Shown: piece by piece, positions 38,614 to 47,570 of the stretch
Layout of the letters: each line of letters begins with the position of its first letter
Numbering within the stretch: position 1 is the first letter of the stretch
Assembly: GCF_014652935.1 (NCBI RefSeq)
Contig: NZ_BMZT01000001.1
Coordinates: 310,001-374,000 of the forward strand
Reading direction: 5' to 3'
Source of the DNA: Luteimonas padinae
GTDB taxonomy: Bacteria; Pseudomonadota; Gammaproteobacteria; Xanthomonadales; Xanthomonadaceae
Length of the DNA: 64,000 bases
The notes under the pieces: generated by a model
The model's database searches: none
What the model was told of the DNA's origin: nothing
Seen by the model: only the letters and a program-made list of their open reading frames with translations
Program-made: the position numbers and the translations under genes

Positions 38614-40554
38614 ATGCCTCTCATCACCCTGAATGCCGTCGACTACAGCGTCGGCGGCCCGCTCCTGCTCGAGAAAGTCGAGCTGGCCATCGACACCGGC
38701 GAGCGCATCGCGCTGATCGGCCGCAACGGCGCCGGCAAGTCCACGCTGATGCGCCTGCTGTCCGGCGAGATCCGGCCCGACGACGGCGACATCCGCCGCG
38801 ACGGCAGCGTGCGCGTCTCGCGCCTGGAGCAGGAAGTGCCCGCGGGCGCCTCGGGCACCGTGTTCGACGTGGTCGCCGAAGGCATGGGCGAGCTGGGGGC
38901 ATGGTTGGCGGAGTTCCACCATCTGAGCCACGGCGACCATTACGACGCCGACGCGATGGCGGCGGTGCAGGCGAAGATCGATGCCGCCGACGGCTGGGCC
39001 GCCGACCAGCGGGTCGAGGAAACCCTGCAGAAGCTGGAGCTCGACGGCGAGCTGGCGTTCTCGCGCCTGTCCGGCGGCATGAAGCGCCGGGTGCTGCTGG
39101 CGCGCGCGCTGGTGTCGGCGCCGGACCTGCTGCTGCTGGACGAGCCCACCAACCACCTCGACATCGAGGCCATCGACTGGCTGGAAGGCTTCCTCAAGGG
39201 CTGGCCGGGCGCGCTGGTGTTCGTGACCCACGACCGCCGCTTCCTGCGCGCGCTGGCCACCCGCATCGTCGAGATCGACCGCGGCCAGGTGACCAGCTGG
39301 CCCGGCGACTGGGGCAACTACCTGCGCCGCAAGGAAGAGCGGCTCAACGCCGAGGCGCAGGAGAACGCGCGCTTCGACAAGCTGCTGGCGCAGGAGGAGG
39401 TCTGGATCCGCCAGGGCATCAAGGCCCGCCGCACCCGCGACGAAGGCCGCGTGCGCCGGCTGAAGGCGATGCGCGTCGAGCGCGCCGCGCGCCGCGAGCA
39501 GGTCGGCAGCGTGCGCATGGAGACCGCGCAGGCCGGTGCCTCCGGCAAGAAGGTGATCGAGGCGACGGATGTGTGCTTCGCGTTCGGCGAGCGGACGATG
39601 GTGCGCGACTTCTCCACCACCATCCTGCGCGGCGACCGCATCGGGCTGATCGGCGCCAACGGCAGCGGCAAGACCACGCTGCTGAAGCTGATGCTGGGCG
39701 AGCTGCAGCCGCAGGCCGGGGAGATCCGCATCGGCACCCAGCTCCAGGTCGCGTATTTCGACCAGTACCGCGCCACGCTGCGCGAGGACTGGAACGCGCT
39801 GGAGAACGTGGCCGAAGGCCAGGACTTCGTCGAGGTCGGCGGCAAGCGCAAGCACGTGATCGGCTACCTGCAGGACTTCCTGTTCACGCCCGAACGCGCG
39901 CGCGCGCCGATCACGCGGCTGTCGGGCGGCGAACGCAATCGGCTGCTGCTGGCCAAGCTGTTCGCGCAGCCCTCGAACCTGCTGGTGATGGACGAGCCCA
40001 CCAACGACCTCGACGTGGAGACGCTGGAGCTGCTGGAGGAGCTGCTGGCCGACTACCCTGGCACGCTGCTGCTGGTCAGCCACGACCGCGACTTTCTCGA
40101 CAACGTGGTGACCTCCACCTTGGTGATGGAGGGCGACGGGCGCGTGGGCGAGTACGTGGGCGGTTACAGCGACTGGTTGCGGCAGGCGCCGACGCGCACG
40201 CCGGGCAGGGCAGCCGGCGCCACGGCGGCCGCGTCCGCGACCGGCGGCCAGGCCGCGGACAGGCCCGCCGCCGCGGCTTCGGCTGTTGCCGCGCCGGCAC
40301 CTGCCGCAGGCGCCGCTCCAGTCACGCGCCGCAAGCTGTCATTCAAGGAAGCCCGCGAGCTCGAGCAGCTTCCGGAGCGCATCGAAGCGCTGGAAACGCG
40401 GCTTGCGGAGATGACCGCCACCCTGTCCGACCCCGCGTTCTTCCGGGGCGATGCGTCGGCCATCACCGCGCACAACGCGGAGATGGCCGACGTCCAGGCC
40501 GAACTCGACGCCGCGTACGCGCGCTGGGAGGCGCTCGACGCGGCGTCGGGCTGA
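38614..40554 (+). CDS. uup: ABC-F family ATP-binding protein Uup
   Basis: A 646-residue soluble twin-ABC ATPase of the ABC-F family, which acts at the ribosome rather than in membrane transport; Uup has also been linked to precise transposon excision. Walker A motifs are GRNGAGKST (about 36-44) and GANGSGKTT (347-355), signatures LSGGMKRR and LSGGERNR, with LDEPTNHLD and MDEPTNDLD. Between the domains lies the basic linker (RQGIKARRTRDEGRVRRLKAM). After an Ala/Pro-rich hinge, a C-terminal coiled-coil (REL EQLPERIEALETRLAEM) defines Uup and distinguishes it from YbiT or EttA. TAGAAT at 38601-38606 may be a -10 box. Confidence 0.94.
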   Translation: MPLITLNAVDYSVGGPLLLEKVELAIDTGERIALIGRNGAGKSTLMRLLSGEIRPDDGDIRRDGSVRVSRLEQEVPAGASGTVFDVVAEGMGELGAWLAEFHHLSHGDHYDADAMAAVQAKIDAADGWAADQRVEETLQKLELDGELAFSRLSGGMKRRVLLARALVSAPDLLLLDEPTNHLDIEAIDWLEGFLKGWPGALVFVTHDRRFLRALATRIVEIDRGQVTSWPGDWGNYLRRKEERLNAEAQENARFDKLLAQEEVWIRQGIKARRTRDEGRVRRLKAMRVERAARREQVGSVRMETAQAGASGKKVIEATDVCFAFGERTMVRDFSTTILRGDRIGLIGANGSGKTTLLKLMLGELQPQAGEIRIGTQLQVAYFDQYRATLREDWNALENVAEGQDFVEVGGKRKHVIGYLQDFLFTPERARAPITRLSGGERNRLLLAKLFAQPSNLLVMDEPTNDLDVETLELLEELLADYPGTLLLVSHDRDFLDNVVTSTLVMEGDGRVGEYVGGYSDWLRQAPTRTPGRAAGATAAASATGGQAADRPAAAASAVAAPAPAAGAAPVTRRKLSFKEARELEQLPERIEALETRLAEMTATLSDPAFFRGDASAITAHNAEMADVQAELDAAYARWEALDAASG

Positions 40555-40623
40555 CGCACGGAACAAGCGTGACGCAGGTCCGTCCGACTTGCCGGAGCCG
40601 GCGTTCATGGCCACTCTGCGCGG

Positions 40624-41697
40624 ATGCAACTGACCGAAGATGGCCACCTGCGCCAGCGCGAACTCCGCTTCGCCGGGCGCGTGCACCACGTGCGGACGCT
40701 GGGCGGTGCGCTCTCCGCGCTGCTGGTGGCGTCGGTGCTGGCGGGCAACGGTGCCCCGGCCTGGGCCTGGGTGATGTGGGCGTTCAACGGCTTCGCGTGG
40801 CCGCTGCTCGCCAACTGGCTGACCCTGCGTTCGCCCGAGCCGTCGCAGGCGGCGCGCCGCTACCTCGTGGTCGATTCCGCGGCCGCGGGCATGTGGATCG
40901 CGGTCATGCAGTTCAACCTGGTGCCGAGCGCGGTGCTGCTGGCGATGGTGTCGATGGACAAGATCGCCGTCGGCGGCTGGCGCTTCCTGGCGCGGACGAC
41001 GCCGGCGCTGCTCGCGGCCTGCGTGCTGACGTCGGCGGTGCTGGGCTTCCCGGTCCGGCTCGACAGCAGCATGTCCAACGTGCTGGCCACGCTGCCGTTC
41101 CTGTTCATCTATCCGGTGGCACTGGCCACGATCACCTACGGCCTCGGCCGCAGCGTGGCGCTCAAGAACCGGCAGCTCGAGCGCCTGAATCGCATCGACG
41201 TGCTCACCGGCCTGCAGAACCGCCGCGGCTGGAACGAGACCCTGGGCGCCGAACTCGCGCGCCATGCGCGTACGCGCAGGCCGGCGGTGCTGATGCTGGT
41301 CGACGTCGACAACCTGAAGGCCGTCAACGACACCCACGGCCACGCGGCGGGCGATGCCGTGCTGCGCAGCGTCTCGTCGGTGCTGCGCGCCTGCATTCGC
41401 GAGATCGACACGCCGGCGCGCTACGGCGGCGACGAGTTCGGCGTGCTGTTGGCGGAAGCCAACCTGGTCGATGCGATGCGGGTGGCGGAACGGGTGAGGA
41501 CGGCCTTCATCGCCGGGCGCCCTGCGCAGGCGGCTGCGGAGGACTGCACGCTGAGCATCGGACTCGCGCAGGCCGACCTCTCCGTGGTCAACGCCGACGA
41601 ATGGCTTAAGCGCGCCGACACCGCCATGTACCGCGCCAAGGCCGGCGGGCGGAACCGGGTCGAGCCGGACGCGACCCTGGTCCGCCAGCTGCGCTGA
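40624..41697 (+). CDS. MASE2-type membrane diguanylate cyclase
   Basis: Makes cyclic di-GMP from two GTP. The 357-residue protein has an N-terminal membrane part of about 5-6 hydrophobic helices (residues 25-185), matching the MASE2 sensor class of DgcC/AdrA, and a GGDEF domain (about 190-350). The active-site motif G268-GDEF-F272 is intact in RYGGDEFGVLL, and the inhibitory I-site RxxD (R259-D262) lies five residues before it. So activity and product feedback inhibition are both expected. LVDVDNLKAVNDTHGHAAGDAVL carries the metal-binding Asp. It starts at an ATG with no strong SD and is convergent with the M14 peptidase gene. Confidence 0.92.
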   Translation: MQLTEDGHLRQRELRFAGRVHHVRTLGGALSALLVASVLAGNGAPAWAWVMWAFNGFAWPLLANWLTLRSPEPSQAARRYLVVDSAAAGMWIAVMQFNLVPSAVLLAMVSMDKIAVGGWRFLARTTPALLAACVLTSAVLGFPVRLDSSMSNVLATLPFLFIYPVALATITYGLGRSVALKNRQLERLNRIDVLTGLQNRRGWNETLGAELARHARTRRPAVLMLVDVDNLKAVNDTHGHAAGDAVLRSVSSVLRACIREIDTPARYGGDEFGVLLAEANLVDAMRVAERVRTAFIAGRPAQAAAEDCTLSIGLAQADLSVVNADEWLKRADTAMYRAKAGGRNRVEPDATLVRQLR

Positions 41698-41713
41698 GCG
41701 CCTGGCCGGCCGC

Positions 41714-43579
41714 TCAGCGCGGCACGGTGGCGGTGCGGAAGACCGGATAGAGGCCGAGGCGCTCGTCCCAGCTGGAGTGCCGGCGGTGGAACCACTCCAG
41801 GCGCGCGGCCGGGCTGGCGGCGAACTCCGGATCTTCGGCCAGCCTGCGATCGAAGGCCGCGCGCACTTCCGGATCGCGCAGCATGTCGCGCGCGACGTCC
41901 TCGGCGACGTAGGCCTCCATGTATTCCTTGCGCTCGAAGGCGTTGTTGAACCAGCCCCACTGCAGCAGCGAGTCCGGCGCCTGCGGCTCGAGCAGGGCCA
42001 TCACCAGCCGCGCCTTCGGCTGGGCGATGGGCACGAACAGGGCGCCGTCGCGGACGACGCGGCGCTCCCGGGTCCAGCCGCCCTTGACCGCCAGGCGCTG
42101 GCGACCCTCCATCGACTGTGCTGCGAAGTCCGCCGAATCGGCGCGGAACACCTCCACGTCGCTGGGCTCCGGTGCATTGAATCCGCAGAGCCGGAAGCTG
42201 TGCATGTCGCTGCAGCCGATGCGCGTGTAGCCGATGCCGTGCTGGTCGAGCTTCTCCGCCACCGGCCCGGCATACGCGGCGGGCACGATGTAGCCGCCAC
42301 GCGGCGCCTCGACCACGGTTCCGGGCACGATCTCGTCGCGCAGCGGCATCTTCCAGACCTGCGGGGTGGATTCGTCGTAGCGGGTGGCCGGTGCACCGGA
42401 GATGTCGGAGGGCGTGCGCGTCCAGGCATAGCCGCGGAAATCGACGATGCGCGTGCGTTCCGTGGCCGCGTAGTCCAGCGCCACCGGCTGGCCGGCAAGC
42501 GCCGCGGCGCGGGCGTCGGCTTCGGCGGCGATCGTCAGCCAGTCGCGGCCGTGGCGCGCAGCCTGTTCCAGCATCCCGACCACCAGGTTGCGGGTGATGC
42601 GCACCCGCACCGGGTATTCCTTCCACGAATGCGTCTCGACCAGGATCCCGAAGCGGTTGCGCAGCGGGAAATAGCCGTGCGAGAAGCGCGGCGGCGAAAC
42701 GCCGTCGACGATGCCCGAGGACGGGTCGTCATGGACTTCGAACGAGGGGTAGAAGGGCAGCGGCAGCGAACCCTGCGCTTCCAGCCCGGCCAGCAGGCCG
42801 TCGCGCAGCGCCAGGCCGGCGCGGGCCAGGGCGGCGTCGCCGGAGTGCAGGGGCTCGATCTGGACCGAGATGTCGTGCTCGAACTGCGCGCCGTTGGTCG
42901 CGTGCAGGTCGACGTAGACGATCGGATCCCAGGCCTCGGCCAGGGCCAGCATCGCCTGCATCTCGGGCGAGTCGGCCTTGAGGTAGTCGCGGTTGAGGTT
43001 GTGGTTGCGCGCGGTCGTGCGCCAGCCCATCTCCTCCGGGCCGCGCTGGTTTGGCCGGTTCCAGGCGCCGAAGCGCTCGTGGCCGTCGACGTTGAATACC
43101 GGCACGAACAGCCACACCAGCGCGTCGAGGGCATCCGGGGCCGCCTCGCCCTCCAGCACCTGGCGCAGGGCGAGGAAGCCGGCGTCCTTGCCGTCGATTT
43201 CGCCGGCGTGGATGCCGCCCTGCATCAGCACCACCGGCAGGCCGCGTTCGCGCGCCGTCTCCGCCGTCAGCGCACCGCTGCGCGACACCGCCATCGCCTT
43301 CATCGGCCGGCCTTCGGGCGAGGTGCCGAAGTCGAAGCAGCGCACCGCGTCCGGATAGCGGGTGGCGAAAGCCTCGCACAGGGCGACGACTTCCGGGTAG
43401 CGGCCGGTGCGGACGAAGCCCGAACGTTCGGACAGGGTGCTCAGCGGCGTCGCGGCGGCGGACGTCGCCGCGGGCTCCTGCATGCCGGCCGCCGCGGCCG
43501 GCAGGATCGCGGCCGTGGAGCCGGCGGCGAGCAGGGCGGTGAACAGGAGCCGCAGGGCGTTGCTGGCGGGTCGGGTCAT
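41714..43579 (-). CDS. Exported M14-family zinc carboxypeptidase
   Basis: A 621-residue secreted metallopeptidase. Signal peptide to about residue 32 (ends PAAAAG), then an M14 domain (about 45-370). Zinc ligands are H and E of QGGIHAGEIDGKD and H of YVDLHATNGAQFEHD; the likely catalytic Glu is in GILVETHSWKEYP. A C-terminal 250-residue region follows with a peptide-binding or accessory role unknown. The start at 43579 begins the signal peptide. It is divergent from a POT peptide transporter with 122 bp in between, suggesting coordinated peptide degradation and uptake. Confidence 0.9.
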   Translation of the reverse strand: MTRPASNALRLLFTALLAAGSTAAILPAAAAGMQEPAATSAAATPLSTLSERSGFVRTGRYPEVVALCEAFATRYPDAVRCFDFGTSPEGRPMKAMAVSRSGALTAETARERGLPVVLMQGGIHAGEIDGKDAGFLALRQVLEGEAAPDALDALVWLFVPVFNVDGHERFGAWNRPNQRGPEEMGWRTTARNHNLNRDYLKADSPEMQAMLALAEAWDPIVYVDLHATNGAQFEHDISVQIEPLHSGDAALARAGLALRDGLLAGLEAQGSLPLPFYPSFEVHDDPSSGIVDGVSPPRFSHGYFPLRNRFGILVETHSWKEYPVRVRITRNLVVGMLEQAARHGRDWLTIAAEADARAAALAGQPVALDYAATERTRIVDFRGYAWTRTPSDISGAPATRYDESTPQVWKMPLRDEIVPGTVVEAPRGGYIVPAAYAGPVAEKLDQHGIGYTRIGCSDMHSFRLCGFNAPEPSDVEVFRADSADFAAQSMEGRQRLAVKGGWTRERRVVRDGALFVPIAQPKARLVMALLEPQAPDSLLQWGWFNNAFERKEYMEAYVAEDVARDMLRDPEVRAAFDRRLAEDPEFAASPAARLEWFHRRHSSWDERLGLYPVFRTATVPR

Positions 43580-43701
43580 GGCATCGGGGATCCGGTCGGG
43601 CGGAGCCTTCCATGATGCCCCTCCATGACCTTTCGGCCAAAGCGCCGCGGGTCCCGATGCGCTAGCCTTCACGCTTCCGCCCCGAAAAGCCCCCGTATCG
43701 C

Positions 43702-45336
43702 ATGAGCACAGCCCAGGTTGCCACCGACTCCGGCAGGATGCCGCGCCAGATCCGCTACATCATCGGCAACGAGGCCTGCGAGCGCTTCAGCTTCTACGGG
43801 ATGCGCAACATCCTGGTGCCGTTCCTCATCAGCTCGGTGCTGCTCGGCTACCTGCCCGCCGGCCCGGACCGCGAAGGCGCCGCCAAGGACATCTTCCACA
43901 GCTTCGTCATCGGCGTGTACTTCTTCCCGCTGCTGGGCGGCTGGCTGTCGGACCGCTACTTCGGCAAGTACAACACCGTGCTGTGGTTCTCGCTGGTGTA
44001 CTGCGCCGGCCACGCCTGCCTGGCGCTGTTCGAGAACAACGCCAGCGGCTTCTACACCGGGCTGTTCCTGATCGCGCTGGGCTCGGGCGGCATCAAGCCG
44101 CTGGTGGTGAGCTTCTGCGGCGACCAGTTCGACCAGACCAACAAGGACAAGGCCAAGCTGGTCTTCGACGCGTTCTACTGGATCATCAACTTCGGTTCGT
44201 TCTTCGCATCGCTGCTGGCGCCGCTGTTCCTGCGCCACTATGGCCCGGCGGTCGCGTTCGGCATCCCCGGCGTGCTGATGTTCATCGCGACCTTCGTGTT
44301 CTGGCTGGGGCGCAGGCAGTACGTCAACGTGCCGCCGTCCGCGAACGACCCGCACGGCTTCATGAAGGTGGTGCGCAGCGCGCTGGCCTGGCGCGCGGGC
44401 GGTGGCAACACGGGCGGCATCGTGGCCCGCGGCGCGCTGGTGCTGGCGCCAGCCATGCTGCTTGGCTGGGCGGGGCATGCGATGGCGGGCTGGCCCACGT
44501 GGTGGCCGGAATCCTTCGGCTTCGTCATCACCGCCTGCCTTGCGCTGGGCGTGATCATCGCCGGCGGCGGCATCGGCGCCTCGCTGCAGCTCGACCGCGC
44601 GCGCGGCGCGCATCCCGACGCCGCCGTCGACGGCGTGCGTGCGGTGCTGCGCATCCTGATCGTGTTCGCGCTGGTGACGCCGTTCTGGTCGCTGTTCGAC
44701 CAGAAGGCGTCCACCTGGATCATCCAGGGGCGCGAGATGGTGATCCCGCATGGCGCCTGGTGGTGGCCGAGCTGGCTCATCCAGGACGCGGCGCAGATGC
44801 AGGCGCTCAATCCGCTGCTGGTGATGCTGCTCATCCCCTTCAACAACCTGGTGCTGTACCCGGCGCTGCGGCGCATGGGCTTCCAGGTCACGGCGCTGCG
44901 GCGCATGGGCTGGGGCATCGCGATCTCCGGCGTCTCCTGGATCGTGGCCGGCGTGCTGCAGCTGTGGATCGATGGCGGCGATCAGGTCTCGATCACCTGG
45001 CAGGCGCTGCCCTACCTGCTGCTGACCTTCGGCGAGGTGCTGGTGTCGGCAACCGCGCTCGAGTTCGCCTACAGCCAGGCGCCGATGGCGATGAAGGGCG
45101 TGATCATGGCCTTCTGGTACCTCACCAGCACCTTCGGCAGCCTCTGGGTGCTGCTCACCAACGCCGGCCTGCGCAACGACGCGGTGACCGCGGCCATTGC
45201 CAACACGGGGCTCAGCGAGAACGCGTTCCTGATGTTCTTCTTCGCCGGCTTCGCCTTCCTGGCGGCGGCGGCGTTCGCGGCGTACGCGCGGCGCTATCCG
45301 ATGCAGGACCACTATCGCGTGGCGGGAGCGGGCTGA
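43702..45336 (+). CDS. POT/PTR family proton-dependent oligopeptide transporter
   Basis: A 544-residue inner-membrane di/tripeptide-proton symporter with 12-14 predicted transmembrane helices. The POT signature E24xxE27RFSFYG is intact, with Phe where many members have Tyr, and GSGGIKPLVVSFCGDQFDQ and FYWIINFGSFFASLLAP are the second signature. A central hydrophilic loop (about 215-240) and FWSLFDQKASTW fit the family. AGCCCC spacing gives no strong SD; the ATG at 43702 is standard. Its stop overlaps the next ATG (TGATG), so the rhomboid gene is co-translated. Confidence 0.94.
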   Translation: MSTAQVATDSGRMPRQIRYIIGNEACERFSFYGMRNILVPFLISSVLLGYLPAGPDREGAAKDIFHSFVIGVYFFPLLGGWLSDRYFGKYNTVLWFSLVYCAGHACLALFENNASGFYTGLFLIALGSGGIKPLVVSFCGDQFDQTNKDKAKLVFDAFYWIINFGSFFASLLAPLFLRHYGPAVAFGIPGVLMFIATFVFWLGRRQYVNVPPSANDPHGFMKVVRSALAWRAGGGNTGGIVARGALVLAPAMLLGWAGHAMAGWPTWWPESFGFVITACLALGVIIAGGGIGASLQLDRARGAHPDAAVDGVRAVLRILIVFALVTPFWSLFDQKASTWIIQGREMVIPHGAWWWPSWLIQDAAQMQALNPLLVMLLIPFNNLVLYPALRRMGFQVTALRRMGWGIAISGVSWIVAGVLQLWIDGGDQVSITWQALPYLLLTFGEVLVSATALEFAYSQAPMAMKGVIMAFWYLTSTFGSLWVLLTNAGLRNDAVTAAIANTGLSENAFLMFFFAGFAFLAAAAFAAYARRYPMQDHYRVAGAG

Positions 45337-45950
45337 TGGGCGAGGGGATGGTGACCCTGGCGATCCTCGCGGTGACGGTGCTGGTGTCGTGGCAGGCCTT
45401 CGGCAACCGGCGCCTGCTGGAGCGGCTGCTGCTGTGGCCGCCGGCGGTCGAGCGGCAGCACCAGTACGACCGCCTGGTCACCCACGGCTTCGTGCACGCC
45501 GACTGGCAGCACCTGCTGTTCAACATGATCACCCTGTATTTCTTCGGGCGCCACGTCGAAGCGCTGTTCACGCCCTACATCGGGGCGTTCGGCTTCGCGC
45601 TGTTCTATCTCTCGGCGATCCTGGTCGCGATCCTGCCGACATACCTGCGGCACCGGCGCGATCCGTCCTACCGCAGCCTGGGCGCCTCGGGCGCGGTGTC
45701 GGCGGTGCTGTTCGCGTTCATCCTGGTGCAGCCGTGGACGCTGATCTTCGTGTTCTTCATCCCGGTGCCGGCGATCGTCTATGCCGTGCTCTACATCGGC
45801 TATTCGATCTGGATGGACCGGCGCGGGGGCGACAACGTCAACCACAGCGCCCACCTCTGGGGCGCGGGCTACGGCGTGCTGTTCACGGTGATGATGGAGC
45901 CGCGGGTGGTCGAGGTCTTCCTCGCGCGGCTGGCGTCGCCGTCGTTCTGA
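45336..45950 (+). CDS. Rhomboid-family intramembrane serine protease
   Basis: A 204-residue six-helix membrane protein of the rhomboid family. Catalytic Ser118 lies in SLGASGAVSAVLF (GxSG motif) and His173 in NHSAHLWGAGYGV, forming the Ser-His dyad; VHADWQHLLFNMITLYFFG provides the HxxxN region (H, N of the oxyanion site). Cleaves substrates inside the membrane; its substrate here is unknown. It overlaps the POT transporter gene by one base and is convergent, one base apart, with a 60-residue small gene. Confidence 0.9.
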   Translation: MGEGMVTLAILAVTVLVSWQAFGNRRLLERLLLWPPAVERQHQYDRLVTHGFVHADWQHLLFNMITLYFFGRHVEALFTPYIGAFGFALFYLSAILVAILPTYLRHRRDPSYRSLGASGAVSAVLFAFILVQPWTLIFVFFIPVPAIVYAVLYIGYSIWMDRRGGDNVNHSAHLWGAGYGVLFTVMMEPRVVEVFLARLASPSF

Positions 45951-45951
45951 G

Positions 45952-46134
45952 TCAGGAAATCGACTCGCCGCCGCCGGTGCCGGACTGGTCGCAGTCGTAG
46001 GCCTCGAGCAGGCGGGAGTAGACCAGCGAGTCCAGCTGGTTGAACTCGACGTTGTCGACGGCGCCGGCACGGGCAAGGTCGAACAGGCGGGTGACGGCTT
46101 CGTGCTCGGCGCTGGTATCGAGGGTGGCGTGCAT
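45952..46134 (-). CDS. Small hypothetical protein, 60 aa
   Basis: I do not recognise this gene. The product is an acidic, helical-looking protein, with repeated E/D and L/V positions (TRLFDLARAGAVDNVEFNQL, SLVYSRLLEAYDC) and a Gly/Ser-rich tail. GGGGAG lies nine bases upstream of the ATG at 46134, better than average here, which supports real translation. It runs opposite to the rhomboid gene with one base between stops. Its 206-bp upstream region is shared with the histone-like gene on the other strand. Confidence 0.6.
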   Translation of the reverse strand: MHATLDTSAEHEAVTRLFDLARAGAVDNVEFNQLDSLVYSRLLEAYDCDQSGTGGGESIS

Positions 46135-46340
46135 GGCGGGAACTCCCCTGTTGTGCGTCTTCGGGGGCGACGCATCAAGCGTGCCAATCGCTCTCGCGCG
46201 GCGCCGCGGCCGCGGCGGGGTGACGCTGCCGGTCACACCCGGATCGCTTCCGGCGGGCTGTGACGCGGACGGGCCCGCTCACCGGGCCTGAATCTTCCGC
46301 GTGTTAAGCCTCTTGCCATCCCACCCGATGGAGGTTGCCC

Positions 46341-47216
46341 ATGGCGTTTACCCGAGCCCAGGCGAGCGCGCTGCTCAACAAGTCCGAGATGCGGCTGTTC
46401 GACGACAGCCGCGCCAATGCCCTCCGAGGCTTCGACCGCGCGGCCCTGGCCAGCCGGGTCGAGCGGACGCGGGCGGCGCGCGACCGCGCCCGCGACCTGC
46501 TCAAGCGCCAGCGCCTGGCGGCCCGCAAGCGTGGCGACGGCCGCGACGACGGCATCGCCGCACGCACCGCCCGCAAGGAAGCCCTGCTGGTCGAACTGCT
46601 GCAGCGCTTCAGCGATGCGCGCCGGGAGGCGCCGGTGAAGCAGGCCGCCGCCAAGTCCGCCAGGAAGACGACAACGAAGGCGGCGCAGAAAGCCGTCGTG
46701 AAGAAGGTTGCTGCGAAGAAGGCCGTCACGAAGAAGGCTGCCGCGAAGAAGACTGTCACGAAGAAGGCCGTCACGAAGAAGGCTGCTGCGAAGAAAGCGG
46801 TAGTGAAGAAAGCAGTAGCGAGGAAGGCCGTTGCGAAAAAGGCGGTGGTGAGGGCCACGCCGAACCGGGCCGCCGACACGGGGGCCACCGCGAGGAAGGC
46901 CGTGGCACGGAAGCCCGCGGGCAAGAAGCCCGCCACCCGCAAGGCGGCGCGGCGCGTGTCCCCGGAGCGCGCCCTGGAGAACACCCGTCACCTGCTCGAG
47001 GAAAAGCAGGCACGCGCCCGCAGCCCGCAGCCCTGGCAGTCGCTCGATCCCGTCGTCGACCACGCTCCCCAGCCCGGATACCAGTCGCCACAGGCCGCCA
47101 GCAAAGCCCGGGAGCTCCATGCCGGCGAGTCGCGGATGGCCTCGATCCATGGCAGCAGCTCGACGCGCGACCGCTACAATCAGGGCAAGCGCGACCATCG
47201 CGGCGACACCGAATAG
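46341..47216 (+). CDS. Histone H1-like Lys/Ala-rich DNA-binding protein
   Basis: A 291-residue basic protein. An N-terminal Arg-rich, helical region (about 1-100, MAFTRAQASALLNKSEMRLF) is followed by a Lys/Ala repeat region (about 105-185, KKAVTKKAAAKK units) like the C-terminal tail of histone H1 and of bacterial HctB-like proteins. A tail (about 205-291, MASIHGSSSTRDRYNQGKRD) follows. This composition predicts non-specific DNA or RNA binding. GGAGG lies six bases before the ATG at 46341, which I prefer to an in-frame TTG at 46335. The region 46680-46860 is a degenerate DNA tandem repeat that codes the Lys/Ala block. The N-terminal domain is unfamiliar to me. Confidence 0.85.
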   Translation: MAFTRAQASALLNKSEMRLFDDSRANALRGFDRAALASRVERTRAARDRARDLLKRQRLAARKRGDGRDDGIAARTARKEALLVELLQRFSDARREAPVKQAAAKSARKTTTKAAQKAVVKKVAAKKAVTKKAAAKKTVTKKAVTKKAAAKKAVVKKAVARKAVAKKAVVRATPNRAADTGATARKAVARKPAGKKPATRKAARRVSPERALENTRHLLEEKQARARSPQPWQSLDPVVDHAPQPGYQSPQAASKARELHAGESRMASIHGSSSTRDRYNQGKRDHRGDTE

Positions 47217-47225
47217 GATCCGGCC

Positions 47226-47504
47226 ATGTCCGCCATCGACATCACCCACCACGGCATCCCGGGCCGCTTCGTCACCGAGGTCGACGGACACGTCGCCAAC
47301 CTCGATTACGAGATGGCCGACGGCATCATGCACATCACCCACACGCGCGTGCCCGCGGCCATCGGCGGCCGCGGAATCGCCGGCAAGCTGGTGGAAGCGG
47401 CCTTCCACCACGCCCGGGCCGAGGGCTGGAAGGTGCGTGCCCTGTGTGACTACGCCGCCGCCTGGGTGGGCCGCCACCCGGAGTACGCCGACCTGGTGCG
47501 CTGA
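47226..47504 (+). CDS. Small GNAT-type N-acetyltransferase, YjdJ-like
   Basis: A 92-residue protein of the GCN5-related N-acetyltransferase 2 (YjdJ/YidJ) type: LDYEMADGIMHITHTRVPAAIGGRGIAGKLVEAAFHHARAEGWKV carries the short GNAT acetyl-CoA loop (GGRGIAGKL) and the rest (CDYAAAWVGRHPEYADL) is typical. Such proteins are about half the size of a full GNAT. Substrate unknown. It starts 9 bp after the histone-like gene, so the two may share a transcript; an effect on that Lys-rich protein is a possibility but only a guess from position. Confidence 0.88.
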   Translation: MSAIDITHHGIPGRFVTEVDGHVANLDYEMADGIMHITHTRVPAAIGGRGIAGKLVEAAFHHARAEGWKVRALCDYAAAWVGRHPEYADLVR

Positions 47505-47570
47505 CCGGCGCCGCGGGCGCGAGCGCCCGCGATCTGGCAGACTTGCGCCCCTTTTCCGCAAGGCCGCCCC

